Source: Dryas octopetala
Lineage: Eukaryota; Streptophyta; Magnoliopsida; Rosales; Rosaceae
DNA length: 64,000 nucleotides
Assembly (NCBI GenBank): GCA_963921425.1
Contig: OY992834.1
Location: forward strand, 7,006,001-7,070,000
Direction of reading: 5' to 3'
The position numbers and the translations under genes were made by a program. The number at the start of each line of letters is the position of its first letter. The first letter of the stretch is position 1. The notes beneath the pieces were generated by a model. It was not told the DNA's origin, ran no database searches, and was given only the letters and a program-made list of their open reading frames with translations. Below, one piece after another: positions 11,486-22,033 of the stretch.

Positions 11486-13050
11486 TTTTACAAGTTTTAT
11501 ATCATCATATATAATAAGAAAAGAAAATTGAACACTTAGAAAACATATGAAATAAAAATTTAAGAATTCTTAAATAAAGGTAAAAGATAATAACTTAAAA
11601 CTTAAAGTAAATTACTCTAAAGTCCATTTTACAACTCTTAATGATAAACAATCTCACCTAAAAGTTAGAATGATGAATAGGTCCACTTTATATAAATAAA
11701 GCCCACATTATGTTTTATTCCATGTTTTTTGCGCCGAGCTCGATGATTTTTTTTTTTTTTTAAGGGCAAATTACCATTGTCACACAAAGATAATTTATAG
11801 GATGTTTTTGTAATTTAAATAGTTACATATTGTCACATAGTAACAATGATTGCCATTGTCTACAAATTTTGAGTGGTTTTGAGATCCTTGTTTCTAGAAA
11901 TTACCCTACCAAACAACAATTATGTTTTTAAAGTTTTTAATCTTTCTTTTCAAAATGGTAAACAAATTTTGAATGTGATACCAAATGGCCCTTATACTCT
12001 CACACTTTTTTTGCTCATTCACATGATCCAAAAATTCTTATGTAGGCTGTATTAGAACCGGGTTAATCATAATTTTTGTTACTGATTGTTGGAAAAATAA
12101 CTAAAAGGTTAATTGAGTTTAGGTGCTACATTACAATGACTTTAGGTTAATTAACTAAAATAAACGATTTCAATGTTTCATATCATTCATATCCATTAGA
12201 CCCACAAGTACAATATGGAGGAGCCTTTCCTTCTCTCATCTCTCATGGGCTGGGAATAGGCCTACAATCTTATAAACTCTGGACTTTGTCAAGGCCTAGA
12301 CAATGAATTGGAAGTATGGCTCAGATCTCATTAAGGAAGGTTGAGCCTAAACTTAGTAGCTCTCTTCTCCCAGTCATATACTGCATCTGGGTCCATTTCA
12401 AAGCTAAAGATGATGAAGGCTTGTCAAATAATGTCCAGTTGTTAGGTGGACTGTCTACAACTAAATGTAAAAGGAAAGCAAATGGGTTCAACCCGACTTG
12501 GGATAAGAATGCATGTCCTGCTTTCCCAAATTAGAGTCAAAATATAAAGGTGGTAAATTTTTTGATCAAAAAGTGGTAATTTTCAACATGATATGGTATG
12601 AATACAATGAAAAGATAAGGAGTTATGGTGACTATTGGTAAACAAACTTATAAATACTACGATTAATGTACACACATAATAAACAGATTAGATTAGTATT
12701 GATTACAAACGATTTAATTTTTTTAAACACGAAAAAACTATTTAGCCAAGTATTATATGGAAAAAAATACTTTAGTTTTTCTAATTTTCTAGTATTTTAT
12801 GAATCCTTATAGAATTATTCATAAAACGAACCCTTCCCCTACCACACGCACCATGAATGTGGGAGACCATGGCCAGAACTTTTGTGTACTTTAATTAAAA
12901 TTTTTTTGTAACATTTGAAGTTTTTTTTATTTATAAATGAGATAATTTGAAAATTAATATCAAACGTTTGGGAGATAATATCATAAGCTGAGTAGCGAAG
13001 AAGCATAGTTGCTACTTGGTATGGCCCAAAAGCAACATTATCGAAAGGCA

Positions 13051-13130
13051 GTCAAGATGGCCGAGTTGGTCTAAGGCGCCAGTTTCAGGTACTGGTCCGA
13101 AAGGGCATGGGTTCGAATCCCATTCTTGAC
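13051..13130 (+). tRNA. tRNA-Leu (anticodon CAG)
   Basis: An 80-nt tRNA with a complete cloverleaf. The acceptor stem GTCAAGA pairs with TCTTGAC. The D-arm region GCCGAGTTGGTCTAAGGC doubles as the A box. The anticodon stem CCAGT/ACTGG encloses the loop TTCAGGT, which places CAG at the anticodon. There is a long variable arm (GTCC GAAA GGGC), expected for leucine, and a T arm with GGTTCGAATCC as the B box. A T-rich terminator follows. The CCA end is not encoded, as usual for nuclear genes, and there is no intron. It decodes CUG. Confidence 0.95.
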
Positions 13131-13209
13131 ATTTGTTTTTATTCACTTTTTAAAAATTTGTATAATTTTTTTTTAAAGCATGGTTGAGCACATATTCCAC
13201 TTGATATAA

Positions 13210-13540
13210 GACTTAATTATGTTTTTACCACCCATAATTTCAGTTGATTTTCACTTTACCACCAAGATGTTTATTTGTCCGACTTTACTACGTATACATA
13301 CAATTATTTACATGTCTCACTTTACCTTTTTTCATCCATTTTGTCAATTAAGCCGTCAAAAATGATGACGTGGCAAGGGCATTTTTGTCACTAATATTGA
13401 CGGAGTAGCTGATAGAATAGACAAAAAAGGTCAAATAGGAGACAAGAAAAATTTGTAAGTGATAAAGTGAGAAAAATAAATATTTAAGTAATAAAGTGGG
13501 AATCAACTAAAATTATGAGTGGTAAAAATACAATTAAGTC
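13210..13540. mobile_element. Long-inverted-repeat element (Mutator-like)
   Basis: The left end GACTTAATTATGTTTTTACC and complemented right end GACTTAATTGTATTTTTACC start long inverted repeats. The flanks are TTGATATAA and TTGGATATAA, a target duplication with one inserted base. The element lies 79 bp downstream of the tRNA gene, a common insertion context. Confidence 0.7.
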
Positions 13541-14508
13541 TTGGATATAATACAAAAAATTATTAACTTTAGTAATCACAAATTCTAAAATTTACTTCTT
13601 ATTTAAACAACTTTGTGAAAATAGGTTGGGTTGATTTACTCCGGCCCACAGCCTAATATATGTTATCAACCAGATTAAGCATGAGGCAGCGGGACACTTG
13701 TCGGTTCATGAAATCCATCGATCCTTTGTTGCAGATTTGGCAAGTGGGTTGTTGAGATCTTGCACAATGCCAAAGCAATTGGAAATCAATTGAAAAGTTG
13801 ATAACAAAGACGTGGCAAAATATAAACATGGCAAGGTATAGCAGATTATGATCATGTAGGAAAAAGGATAAACCTGGTACAGTCGGCCACACAGGTAATT
13901 AAGCTACTACTTCCACATGTCCCAATAAGATGGTTCCATGTGTTTCCTTTGAGGGTGATCGATGGGGTTGACTTGGCTTTAACTAGTTTATGTAAATTTT
14001 GTTTTGTTTTTGTTTTTATGATTATGAGTAGTGATTAAATTGTCCGAATGTGATTCCAGCAATATAATTGTCTTATATTATTAAGTTGTTTAATAAGAGA
14101 TTATTATTTTTATAATTTGAGTTGGGATTCTTTATCGATACTTTTTGTATTGATCTTATATTTATATTTAAACTATGTTGTTTTAAACTTTTATATATGA
14201 TTGTTTTTTCAGTAGAAATCCAAAATACTAAATGTATTAACTATAATTACAAATTTACAATTACCCTCATGATGGCTAAAGATGATATGAAAAAATGAAT
14301 CAAAGAAGTTGACTTTGACAAGAAGAAAACTTAGGGAATAGTAATGGAATACACGGGCATTCTTACCTGCATATATTATTGTCAAAAAGTGAACCACACA
14401 ACTCATCACTGCATAGCTTGCATTGCAACAAGTACAAGGACCAGCTAGCAAGCAAGCAAGGAGTTGGCCATATCTACCTAGCTACATCCTCCATGTTCCT
14501 CATGAGCC

Positions 14509-14516
14509 TATTTAAG
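14509..14516 (+). promoter_or_regulatory. TATA box of the IDL-type peptide gene
   Basis: TATTTAAG lies 87 bp upstream of the start codon, so transcription would start near 14540 and leave a short leader of about 55 nt. Confidence 0.5.
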
Positions 14517-14595
14517 CCCTCCCTCTCACTCTTCAACTTTCACCATCTAATTCTTCCCCACAAATCAAACTTAACCAAACAAGATTTTGATCACA

Positions 14596-14931
14596 ATGTC
14601 CACAAGGAGTACTACTTTCTACCTCATGGTCATGCTCTGCTATCTCTTGCTCCTCTTGGCTCCTCCTCCTCCTCCCATAATAACCCAAATGAACTCTGAA
14701 GCCAGAGTACTTGTTGGTGCCACAAGGCCTATATTGGAGTCAAACCCTTCAAATTATGCATCTTTTAGACCTAATAAAGGGCATGCTCCAAATGGGTTTG
14801 GAGGCCAGAATGTTGTGGAGAGTTGCTTGCCAAAAGGGTTTCGTCGCTCTTCTGCTCCTAGCCACTATGTGAATGATCACACCCTTGGCTCAACACTGTG
14901 TTCTTCAAGGAAGCGCATGAATAGGCCATGA
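14596..14931 (+). CDS. Small secreted signalling-peptide precursor, IDA/IDL-like
   Basis: A single-exon gene for a 111-residue pre-propeptide. I chose ATG at 14596 because its context (ACAATGTCC) is good and it is the first ATG after the TATA box; the longer frame upstream needs a non-ATG start. Residues 1-36 form a signal peptide: a short basic start, a hydrophobic run of Leu/Met/Tyr, then a proline cluster. The middle is variable and polar. The C-terminal third holds LPKG (78-81) and SSAPSHY (85-91), the arrangement seen in IDA and IDA-LIKE precursors, where LPKG precedes a PIPPSAPSKRHN-type peptide. Here the two prolines before SAPS are replaced by Arg-Arg, and a tail with HTLGS, Cys and basic residues follows. 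IDA peptides signal through HAESA receptor kinases in organ separation and stress. Membership of the divergent stress-type IDL group is likely; a PIP-type peptide is the alternative. Confidence 0.68.
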   Translation: MSTRSTTFYLMVMLCYLLLLLAPPPPPIITQMNSEARVLVGATRPILESNPSNYASFRPNKGHAPNGFGGQNVVESCLPKGFRRSSAPSHYVNDHTLGSTLCSSRKRMNRP

Positions 14932-15128
14932 TCAAGAAAGAAGAACTGGCGCTCATGTGTCATTGTGTGATGCATATGAAAATCTTTGTTGTATGAGAAT
15001 GGAGATGTAAATTTCCATCATCTGCATATAGATATTAATCATATTATATATAGACAATATATGACAATATTATATATATATATATATAGCCATATAGGAA
15101 AATTTTCAAGTGGAGAAGGACTGTATAT

Positions 15129-15150
15129 TTATATATATATATATATATAT
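15129..15150. repeat. (AT)n microsatellites downstream of the peptide gene
   Basis: The main AT run of a cluster; others are at 15069-15088 and 15288-15308. The first two may lie in the 3' untranslated region of the peptide gene. Confidence 0.85.
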
Positions 15151-17084
15151 TCATTAATATATAGAATAAAACAATTAGTATATAGACAAACTCTCTTTTG
15201 TTTTCCTTCGTAATAAATAAATCCTATCATTTTTCTTTTATCCCCTTATTAGTTTTTATTTAACACACTATGTATTATCACCAAATTTATATATATATAT
15301 ATATATATAAAAGCACACGGAAGTGTTCTCTTGGGAAACAATTAATCATAGGATTTTTGTTAGCCCAAAACATGGACTCCAATGACAAACAACCTACATG
15401 TGGAAGTTTATATGATCAAACCGTTTCATTTTAATGAATCGAGCGTGTGGCACTGTTTATGAAACGCTTGGCATTTTTTGTTTTTGTTTTTTATAAATTG
15501 TTGAACAGTTTTATCAAAACCAATTGAAATTGTTTAGTAGTTTCAGCACTAAAATCATATAAAATTGATATTTATGAAAATGTCTTATATTTTTTGTTAC
15601 AAATACATGTGAAAAATAAATAAAACAACACAAAATACAAAAGTACACTAATTTAGAATCCAATATATATTCACCATAATTTTACATGAAACTTTTGGAC
15701 AGTTTCGACCGTCCAGTAGAAAAAAATACAGAAAGTACCGCTGAGAATTTGCCCCTGCACAACAACAAAGTGTAACATGGAGTGCTCGTTCCGTTGGCTC
15801 CATACGGTTCATGAGGTGGGTTTTCTTAACATATCTAAACACTTTGGGTGAGATATTTTATTATAGGAATCTCCAAAATGGACATTTTTATCATTAACTA
15901 TTAAAAATATTATATTATATTATAATATAATATTCAATATGTTGTGAGATTATAAGTTTAGATCATTATTAGGTTGACTCTAGACTTAATACGTAGTTTA
16001 AATTCATAATCTATTCAAAACATTAAATCTTTTATAAGTCAAACCAACCCACATATGCACCAATCCAACCCCAGCACATGGTGGATTGGACGGGTTCATC
16101 CAATGGCCATTGTTGATCGACTTAGATATTATGATCACACTGGAAATTTGGATCTTTGATATTTGAAATCCCATTCTAGTAATTGGGCGATAAGTAACCT
16201 ATATATAGTCTATATATAGATCGAGTAACAACCTTAGCCAGTAATTACTATTAATGAGTTTAATTGACCAAGTTTACAGAGCTAGCTGGGATTTCTTTCT
16301 GAGGGAATTAAGGAAGCACTAGCTAGCTAGACATTGCTATGTCATTATGGAGAACTAACAGAGATTAAACCTAGCAGAACTAACATATATAGTAACATAT
16401 ATAGCCATGCAAAGGGCATTCGAGGTTAGAAATTAAGGCATCGGGCGGGTGTTCAAATTAATTACCTTTTAATTTCAGAGACGCATTGGTGTAAGTCTCC
16501 AATGAATCCCTATTAGGGCCTACACAAAGCAAAAACAAATGTTCATGCATGCGGTAAGTAGTAGATCGAGAAAGTTTGCTTTATGGAGTTGGAAAATATA
16601 ATAAGTTGTTGCAGAGTTTCTTTGAGACAATATTTCATACAACACATTATCTCTTTTTAAGAGAAATATTAAATAATTAGTTGCTAAGATGACATAATGA
16701 GAGAAAAGATTTTGGGTGGAGGAAACCCACTCGGCCATAAAACCGTTTAGTGCATAAAATTGTAATTGTGTGGCTTTTGCCTTTGATCCTCATACTGCAA
16801 GAAAAAAAAAGCTTTAGACAACGACAGACAATTATTGTTTAAAGTTACGTACCAATGCATCGTCGAAGCGAATAGGCAATGAATTTCCGTCATTCTTCAA
16901 TAAAGTCAAAAGATTTTTTTTCTTATTAAGTAAAAAACTAAATCCTTGTTTTGCTTATATTTAGAACCCAAAGAAGAAAGGCCCAAAAAAAAAAAGAACC
17001 ACATTCAAAATTCACCCAAGAGATGAAACAAAAAAGAAAGAGAAGCCCACATCAAGGACTCCTTTTCCTTCTTCAAACTCAAAA

Positions 17085-17325
17085 CTCCGATTCGTATTGT
17101 TTATAGAGAAATCGCTGATCAACGATAGAACAAGATCTATTTTGCATCATATCTAAAGGATTCCTTGGTTCGGGCCGAAGGAGCAATGTCACTTGATCAT
17201 TATAAAACTGATTGCAATCTTTTTCTGTCCGTGAGAATCCCACCGGAGTGCCTTTTATTTCTAATAAGCCATGAACTATATCAGAATCATTTTCAACGAG
17301 TCCATAAGAAGTGATCTCAATCAAG
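17085..17325 (-). pseudogene. ycf2: Nuclear insert of chloroplast ycf2 (partial, decayed)
   Basis: The minus strand translates to an open stretch of about 80 residues with [34 protein letters not shown] and [11 protein letters not shown]. These match a region toward the C-terminal part of the chloroplast protein Ycf2 with scattered substitutions. Nothing else of ycf2 is present and the flanks are ordinary nuclear DNA. It is therefore a plastid-to-nucleus transfer of about 240 bp, not a gene. The frame is still open, but the substitutions indicate some age. Borders are set by the extent of the protein match and may be off by tens of bases. Confidence 0.82.
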
Positions 17326-18288
17326 GATTAAACTTTGTGAAAAGGTGAGTTTAATTAATTATCTAGAGTGGACATCTATAAGCTTTAAGGTTTTTGGACA
17401 TTATTGTTAGAGCCACTTCACAATGTGATGCAATAGTCTCCATTTTTTATGAGTTATTGAAGAATCTAATTTGTTTCCTTACAAGCAAAATTAGTCAAAA
17501 TAAAAACCATTTAATTATCTAATTGCAATGGAAAAATTAATTAGCATTATATACAGTATTTTTTTGGCTGAATTAAAGAAAAGAAGAGGATCCCTACCAA
17601 AAAAAATGGAAAAAGAAAAGAGAAGAGGATCCAGCTCCTAAAAGTACAGGGGTAGCAGATATTAGATGCTTATTTCACCTGATGAAGCATGAAGCATAAG
17701 CTGCATAATGAAGGTTGATCTACTCATCTACACAAGAATGTGAAAATGCAAACAAATTTAAATTTGGCAGTTTTTTTTTTCCTTTCCATGGCAGATCACT
17801 GTAAGTATCGGGAAGCAGCCCCACATGCATTTTCTTGTACTTTTAGTTTGATTGTTCCTATAAGCCATTTGACCCTTTCACTCTTTCTATAAATATTGAT
17901 ATACAACATAATATTTCAACTCATATTATAATATTTTATTGGACATTATAATTAAATTGAAGTTCATTTTGTAATGAGGAATATTTGGGTTTTGAAAGTT
18001 CCAACTTAAAGCAGAGCATCTGATCTCCAACGACAGAATTTCAACTCGTAGTTGAACACAGTGCTCAACATATTCACCATGGCATAAGATCTGCCATATA
18101 TCTACATGGAATATTATTATAGTGCTTGCTCTTTACGATGTTTAATTCTGGTAATGGTCGGTGACTTTCTCCCTACATTTCTGATATCAACAATGCTAGA
18201 CTCGTCATAGTCAGTCTCAAATTTTGGGTACCGAATAGCATACTAAGTTATATAATAGTTTTATGATAACAAAATTATTATAATGAAA

Positions 18289-18385
18289 AATGCTAGGGGG
18301 ATCATCTAAGTGTATCATCTCTCTAATAGAGATAGGTCTCACCTCTATTAGAGAGATGATACACTTAGATGGTCCCCCTTGCATT
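18289..18385. mobile_element. Near-perfect hairpin MITE
   Basis: Two 43-bp arms (18289-18331 and 18343-18385) are complementary except at two positions and enclose an 11-bp loop. The arms start AATGCTAGGGGGA. The element is short with no coding capacity. Target duplications are not clear. The almost intact stem implies recent insertion or selection; if transcribed, it would fold into a dicer-type substrate. Confidence 0.75.
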
Positions 18386-18831
18386 ACCCTATTAGAATTA
18401 CTAAAGTAAATACCTCAATAACCATTTCGTCTGTTTGGGCTGGAAAAAAAAAATGACTAACTGAAAAAAAAAAAAATGAAAGTGGCGGGAAACCAAACTG
18501 ACGATGGCGAACCAACACTTGTTGGTGGCAGTTTGGAAGTCTCAAATCGTCGGTTACCGATACCGAACCAACGGTTCGATCTCTTTTTTTCTTCTCTAGT
18601 TTCTGGTTCGGTATCGACAAGCTCACCGCCGCCTCTCACTGCAGCACCATCCACCCTTGTCTCACCGTCGTTCGCCAAGCTCAATGACACCCAGCTGCTC
18701 GCGCCTAGTTTCTTGCAACTTTGCTGCCTTTGCCCTACCCGCGTGCAGCTCACCTTTTTGCCGCAGCCAAGCCCACGCCCCCGTAGCTTCTCTGCCTCTG
18801 CTCAACTCTTCCTCTATCACGCTTAAATCCA

Positions 18832-19003
18832 ATGGTCGGTTATCTATTTCCTAAATTTTCTTTCCCTCCCATGAAAATTGGTTTACCGCCTCTCTCTCCT
18901 TAATTAATTTTTCCAAATTTACTTTCCATTATCTATTAAGTTGATTACACTTGCTAAAGTATCGGTGTTTGCGCAATAAAAAAAGCTGCTTCGCACTCGA
19001 ACT
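18832..19003. repeat. Dispersed repeat, second copy of the 9.3-kb sequence
   Basis: The sequence from GGTCGGTTATCTATTTCC to GCTGCTTCGCACTCG follows 9345-9560 with substitutions and indels. It directly follows the GC-richer open patch at 18470-18830, which the 9.3-kb copy lacks. Confidence 0.6.
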
Positions 19004-19806
19004 GAATGAGCACTAAATTATACAATATTCTTGTTAAAAATAAATGAGATTAGTGAAATGGGTCAGATAGAAAATTAAGCCACCATTTGATATTCAAAAT
19101 TTTGAGATTAATTTCAATATCTTTAATATTACATCATAACCAACTCCAATATTCTTTTTTCAGACAAAAAAAGAACTCCTTATATTCTTCCTTTTGAATG
19201 AAGAAAACATTAATGTTGCCCAAGAACAAAGTGGGTTGATTAGAAAACCCGTGACTCGTTTTTCTAATTGATAATCTAATTGATAATCGATCTCTTAAAT
19301 TAGTACCCTCAGAATCCTTTGCAAACCGCCAAACCAATCTTGACCAAAGGAAACTTCCATAACCTGGAATAATTTATGATTTTAATTAAATAATCTAAAT
19401 TGACATTGTTACATTAACCATGGCCAGTGAATATAAGATTTTAGTATTAGCAGAAAGGGATACCAATATGGAAATTAGGAAGGAAAGAAAAAATTGCATA
19501 TAAAAGTGGTATAGTGAGTTTTGTTGGCTAGCTTAATCTATGTTGACTCATTTCCTATCAAGTGAAACTTTAATTTGAAGTCTAGTGCTTATTTAATATG
19601 ATATCAAAACTCATGTTCTGAGTTTGAAATTTTTATTTTTCATTCTCATTTATCATGTTAGCAGATAGCAGTGGTAAAAAAATCGTTTATTATGTTAACC
19701 AATAAAGTGAGGTGAAATTGCTCTTATATTATTTACATCTGTCCGTTTTAATATGAAAACTGTTTTTGAAAAAATGTTTTTCAGTCTTTCACGGGTGGGG
19801 ATCAAC

Positions 19807-19962
19807 TTTGTCTTTAGTGATGCATTCATATCTTGTCATGTGTCCAAATTAATCAATCTTAAAATAAAAATAAGAAGAAAAACCTTGATCCCATGCACAT
19901 TTATTTATTTAATGTATTAACATGAACATGTGACAAGATATGAAATGGTGGCGAAGACAAAA
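19807..19962. repeat. Inverted repeat, arms about 39 bp
   Basis: The left arm 19807-19845 (around CATATCTTGTCATGTG) and right arm 19924-19962 (around ACATGTGACAAGATATG) are complementary with several mismatches, separated by 78 bp. Probably an old foldback element. Confidence 0.6.
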
Positions 19963-20370
19963 TTGGCATGATCATGATGGAGAACATTATCCATCTAATG
20001 ACTAATATCATTAGACACGTAAGATGAACTAATTTATTTATCAAACCAGTACAATGTATCTAATCAAGTGTGGTACTATAAGGTGGAAATAAAGAATCGA
20101 TTTTAATTTTGTATGGGTTTCGATCGGGAGATGAAAATGAAAATTAACAATCAAATTTTTGTTAAGGATATAAAGGTTAGGCACGTAAAAGTGAAAGTCG
20201 AACTCTTATTATAGCTATTAAAAGTGAACAGTGGACTATTGAAATTATAATTCTTCATACTAATTAGATGAAGCAAAACTTAGAGTTTAATTTATTTTAT
20301 AAGTCTTTCTTAGATTAAGACCAGTAGTGATTTAGGATTTTTAATTAAGTCATTTTTTTTTGACAGTTTT

Positions 20371-20433
20371 ATGTTAAGTTTTAACTCTAATATTTTGGAC
20401 TTCGCCCAAAATCTCGGAGTTAAAACTTAACAT
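20371..20433. repeat. Tight hairpin, 29-bp arms
   Basis: ATGTTAAGTTTTAACTC at 20371 pairs with GAGTTAAAACTTAACAT ending at 20433; the stem continues inward to a short loop with three mismatches. It lies between unrelated AT-rich DNA and is not associated with a gene end. Confidence 0.7.
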
Positions 20434-20495
20434 GCAGATTTTACAAAGCCCATTCTACATCCTAGGAAGGGAAATACCCTTCAAATCGGGAAAGA

Positions 20496-20616
20496 ACTTT
20501 ATTATAAATTAAAATGATTTTCTTATAAATTAAATGACTTTATTATAAATTAAAATAATTTTCTTATAAATTAAATGACTTTATTATGAATTAAAATGAT
20601 TTTCTTATAAATTTTA
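20496..20616. repeat. 41-bp tandem repeat, about three units
   Basis: The units begin ACTTTATTATAAATTAAAAT and continue with GATTTTCTTATAAATTAAATG. They differ at only a few positions. Non-coding. Confidence 0.85.
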
Positions 20617-21026
20617 AAACATTTCCGGTTTCCATTTAAAAACTATTTTTCTCAAAAACCTAAGTCTAATTATCTCTTAGATTAAAGATAAGATTATATA
20701 GATTATTTAATTCTTTAATGTGTGACAAAAATACGAGAGCTAAGTGAACATATTAATGTGAAGTGTTCAAACGACATCGGTGTCTGAACAACGTCAAATA
20801 CTTACTCATATCATGTAATGTTTTTGTATTTAAAGTCCCGCATCAAAGAAAGTCACATATCTTATACAAATTTTTCTATAAACAACAATTTTATCTAAAA
20901 GATATACCTCTTCGATTCTAAAATCAATCAATTATCGGACTTGTGGACGGACTCATGGTCATGATCATACGCCTGCTTTCATTGGATGCTAGCCCAATTT
21001 GGTCAATCTGTATGGGTGGTTTGTCC

Positions 21027-21057
<31 letters not shown>

Positions 21058-21168
21058 CAAATTAAAATTTAAAAATTGTGCATTCAAATAATAATTTAAT
21101 AATGACCAACCTCGGTATTCTCCTAACTGATATCGTAATGGCTTCAAAAAGCATATCAACCAAACTAA

Positions 21169-21460
21169 GGGCTCGTTTGGCACTGTTTTTAAAATTGTCA
21201 AAAGCGCTTTCAAATTAGTAAAAGCACTTTTGATAGCGTTTGGCAAAAATAATTAGAAGTGCTTTTAAGTTATAAAAGCACTTCTAAGGGGTTTTTTGAG
21301 AAGCACCTAACAGGTGCTTTCTCAAGAAGCACTTTCAAGTGCTTTTGCATAAACGAATTAGAAGTTTTATAAAAATTTATATGTGCTTCTTAACATAAGC
21401 GCTTTTGATAAAAGCGCTACTAAATAAAAGTGCTTCTAAGAAGCAGTGCCAAACGGGCCC
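21169..21460. mobile_element. TIR MITE, TAA target duplication (PIF/Harbinger-like)
   Basis: Terminal inverted repeats GGGCTCGTTTGGCACTG and (complemented) GGGCCCGTTTGGCACTG are flanked by TAA at 21166-21168 and 21461-21463. The 292-bp interior is packed with AAGTGCTTTT/AAGCACTTTT motifs in both orientations. The 3-bp duplication fits PIF/Harbinger-type elements. It has no coding capacity. It ends about 240 bp upstream of the RTFL gene's TATA box, so it may touch that promoter. Confidence 0.8.
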
Positions 21461-21701
21461 TAATAATCCCAATAAAAGCTCTAATCTGCAAAATTTTCAT
21501 TTTAATATTTCAGTACCCGTGTGCAAGTGGATGACAGCATAGCCCAACTGCCGAAAATTACCATGCAGTCCTTCCTCTGAACATCACAACCATGCAGAAT
21601 GAATACATAGTAAGGGTAAAGTCGTCTTTTCAAGGAGGGCCACCTATACATGAGTGAGAGTGACACACTCCCTCAAGGCCTCCCAAACCAAATCAAACTT
21701 A

Positions 21702-21710
21702 TATATAAAG
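21702..21710 (+). promoter_or_regulatory. TATA box of the RTFL/DVL gene
   Basis: TATATAAAG lies 138 to 146 bp upstream of the main start codon. Transcription would start near 21735, just ahead of the upstream ORF. Confidence 0.6.
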
Positions 21711-21765
21711 GCCTAAAATGAGCCACTTTCTCCTCCTGAGTCTTGGTCTTCACCAGTAAACAAAA

Positions 21766-21801
21766 ATGAGTCCCTATCTTAACCTATGTAAGAGTGAGTG
21801 A
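21766..21801 (+). promoter_or_regulatory. Upstream ORF of 11 codons before the RTFL/DVL gene
   Basis: The first ATG after the TATA box (context AAAAATGAG) opens a frame [11 protein letters not shown] that ends at TGA, 46 bp before the main ATG and in a different frame. It would be translated first by scanning ribosomes and could lower output of the small protein. Whether it does so is inference. Confidence 0.5.
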
Positions 21802-21847
21802 GACAATAATTCAAACACCCTCCAAGCAAAAGAAGAAGAAGACCATT

Positions 21848-22033
21848 ATGAAGCAAAGCCAAGGCCAAAACGACAGCAGCAGCAGCAACTTCTGCGTTAA
21901 GCATGTGAGAGAGCCTTGCAGATCATTTGGGCGCAGATGCAGTGTGCTGGTGAAGGAGCAGAGGGCAAGATTCTACATCCTCAGGCGATGTGTCACCATG
22001 CTCCTCTGCTGGCATGAGTATGGTGACCCATAA
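21848..22033 (+). CDS. RTFL: ROTUNDIFOLIA FOUR-LIKE / DEVIL small protein
   Basis: An intronless gene for a 61-residue protein. Residues 28-57 carry the family core: [27 protein letters not shown], then acidic/DP at the end. The first 20 residues are polar and Ser/Gln-rich, as in many family members. I chose ATG at 21848 as the first ATG in this frame; the frame is open further upstream but only by non-ATG codons. RTFL/DVL proteins are plant-specific, associate with the plasma membrane through the hydrophobic, basic core, and when overexpressed limit cell proliferation along leaf and fruit axes. The family assignment is secure; the exact paralogue is not. Position near a MIR172 resembles the Arabidopsis MIR172d/RTFL7 pair, from memory. 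Confidence 0.93.
   Translation: MKQSQGQNDSSSSNFCVKHVREPCRSFGRRCSVLVKEQRARFYILRRCVTMLLCWHEYGDP

Larger units (their letters stand above)
966..14508. other. Gene-poor intergenic region with foldback elements and one tRNA
   Basis: I see no protein gene here. Short open frames are AT-rich and have no codon bias or known domain. What can be recognised is listed separately: three copies of one inverted-repeat family (near 1.2, 1.7 and 3.7 kb), foldback elements at 4.05, 4.5, 10.3, 11.1 and 13.2 kb, an A30/CT tract at 5.1 kb, a 145-bp tandem duplication at 6.3 kb, a dispersed repeat at 9.3 kb, a fossil leader at 10.9 kb and the tRNA at 13.05 kb. The stretches 2.0-3.7, 6.6-9.2 and 11.5-13.0 kb show nothing I can name. 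Confidence 0.7.
14932..21701. other. Intergenic region with organellar insert and repeats
   Basis: No convincing protein gene. AT microsatellites lie at 15069-15088, 15129-15150 and 15288-15308. A decayed ycf2 insert, a hairpin element, a dispersed repeat, two inverted repeats, a 41-bp tandem array and a TIR element are listed separately. A GC-richer patch at 18470-18830 is open on both strands but shows no recognised domain. The open frame on the minus strand at 19134-19337 is not recognised. The stretches 15.4-17.0 and 17.4-18.2 kb show nothing I can name. Confidence 0.65.

Noticed and set aside
12316..12534. Open frame with a GFNPTWDK motif, reminiscent of a C2 domain end
   Set aside because: Only one short motif fits; no upstream domain and no splice context. 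Left as unexplained.
19134..19337. 67-codon minus frame, possibly organellar
   Set aside because: I could not match it to any plastid or mitochondrial protein.
20496..20616. CRISPR-like array
   Set aside because: Plant nuclear DNA; the units are directly tandem with no spacers.
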